Shown one piece after another: positions 62,701 to 64,000 of a stretch of 64,000 nt of DNA (the stretch's first letter is position 1; each line of letters opens with the position of its first letter). Position numbers and translations under genes: made by a program. This DNA comes from Malurus cyaneus samueli (lineage: Eukaryota > Chordata > Aves > Passeriformes > Maluridae): assembly GCA_009741485.1 (NCBI GenBank), contig CM019215.1:80866187-80930186 (forward strand). The letters run 5' to 3'. The notes under the pieces were generated by a model that was given only the letters and a program-made list of their open reading frames with translations, made no database searches and was not told the origin of the DNA.

Positions 62701-64000
62701 TGAGTTGGGGTTTTTAAAAAGAGATGGAAGTGTATGCATTAAAGAAACCAATATTTACACAAGGACGTTTCTCTCATGAAATATAAATGCTGGAATTCTG
62801 CTGGTTACAATCCTTATTTTGAGATTTTACAGGAGGGCAATAAACTGAAGAGGATGCAATGCTCCCTTCCCACTCACCATTTTGATTATCATATATGAAT
62901 TTTAAAGGGGTTGGGTAAAATCCAATCAAAGCTGCATTTACAGATGCTTGTACTTCATACCGCTGTCCTTGGTACACACTCATCCTTAGTCCAAGCAAAA
63001 TAACTCCAATTCAGGCTACAGTTCCTGAAAAGGAATGTGACTTTAGTGAAATAAAAGGCTCATCATGACAAGTCCAGGTTGAGAATAACACCCTATCCTG
63101 TTGCCATTACAGACAGAGACAGAAATATATCAAAGTCACCTCAGCACTTGAAAGAGAATGGCAAATAAAAGGGACATGTCCAAGCAGTGCTGATGGCAGG
63201 TGTCGGAAAGCGAACATCAGCAGGATCAAATAGGAGATCTTTTCTCTGTTGCTCCTTGAAAAGGAATAAAAACCCCAAGACCATAGAATTTTATTAAATA
63301 CAAAGGAAAATTAGATTAAGGCAACCCTAAAGGAAGAGCCTGGGATTCCTACAGCGTGGGCTTGCAGAGTTTGGCTTACTTGCCTCCCAGGACGCAGTAC
63401 AAAGGCAGAGCATTTGGTACCATGTCTGTGCTGGCGTTTCCTCCTGGACTGCCTGAACTAGCTTCTGGGTGGGCTGACAGATATGTGAAAGTAGTTCAAG
63501 GTGCATGAGGTGCTTTTTGTTCCCCACACCTTGACAGAACCCTTTTGTGATGCCCCGCTGAAGAAGAGCAGATATAGGTACCGAGGACATGAAGAATTCC
63601 CATCAGCTGGAGCAGATGGGCTCTAGGAACGCTCACCTGCCGTGGTGCCGAGCCCTTTGCTCCAGTCCCTGCTCTGGAAGGAGACCATTCAGCCTCCATA
63701 GCTAATGAACTAAACCAGGGCTCAGGAGAGGTGGGTTCATCCCTCAGCTCTGCCACGTGTGTCCCACCCGACTTTGGTGAAACCCCTGGGATCACACGAA
63801 TGTCACATGAGAGCTGGGCTGGCATCGCCTGCAGCTGAGATCCTCTCTGATCCTCAGCACTGACCCCGAGGCCAAAGTGATTCATTCACATAGCCCGAGG
63901 TGAAATTAGCAGCTTGGTTGTGAGCCAGCTTGGAATCCCTGCATTGTGCTCCACTGATCCACGGAGATATGTCTGCACTGCTCTAACGGGTGATCAAGCT
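59743..64000. other. Unique non-coding DNA, nothing recognised
   Basis: T16 run at 59985-60000; T8 near 61093-61100. 61730-61790 is AT-rich; 63590-63900 is somewhat GC-richer. Overlapping minus-strand frames at 63327-63590 and 63496-63885 have no recognisable domain. No transposon or RNA gene recognised. Confidence 0.4.

Noticed and set aside
63327..63885. Two overlapping minus-strand frames in GC-richer DNA near the right edge
   Set aside because: The frames differ in phase, and neither shows domains or splice structure. Slightly higher GC alone lengthens chance frames.

Overview
The window looks like a gene-poor, non-coding stretch of a bird chromosome, probably intergenic or deep intronic. 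The base composition is AT-rich with no CpG island. The recognisable interspersed repeats are CR1 LINE fragments and one decayed endogenous retrovirus, which is the typical avian repertoire. No Alu, L1 or MIR-type repeats were recognised. Assignment below 'bird' (for example songbird) is a guess. I found no protein-coding gene of the host, no tRNA, rRNA or recognisable small RNA, and no CRISPR or bacterial-type feature. The open frames of 60-168 codons are what chance gives in 64 kb; the only ones with a recognisable protein signal lie inside transposons.

Layout: 180-362 is a CR1 3' end in minus orientation, followed by an A-rich tract. 0.5-24 kb is mostly single-copy DNA with simple repeats: (TG)n at 2.77 kb, a C13 run at 11.2 kb, a 57-bp tandem duplication at 17.3 kb, a perfect 21-bp duplication at 18.7 kb and (TTTA)n at 18.8 kb. 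24.1-25.3 kb is an old minus-strand CR1 ORF2 copy with legible reverse-transcriptase motifs. 25.66-26.4 kb is a second CR1, plus strand, built from three non-adjacent CR1 parts. 26.4-45.6 kb is again mostly unique, with a 37-base T run, two G-quadruplex motifs, an old sauropsid-type repeat fragment with an A/C-rich tail, a weak CR1 trace and a second (TG)n. At 45.7-45.9 kb a CR1 3' end carries a terminal segment of about 62 bp that is flipped relative to its body. At 48.7-50.1 kb lies an LTR, a primer-binding-site-like sequence and an RNase H remnant of an endogenous retrovirus. 53.9-56.5 kb is repeat-free, rich in homeobox-type and other factor motifs, and is the best candidate for conserved regulatory DNA. 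At 59.5-59.7 kb a 108-bp near-identical tandem copy is split by a single N and looks like an assembly artefact.

There is no gene system here to describe functionally. The interest lies in how the transposon copies were rearranged, in one probable assembly error, and in candidate regulatory DNA that only a cross-species alignment can test. I did not find an undescribed biological system.
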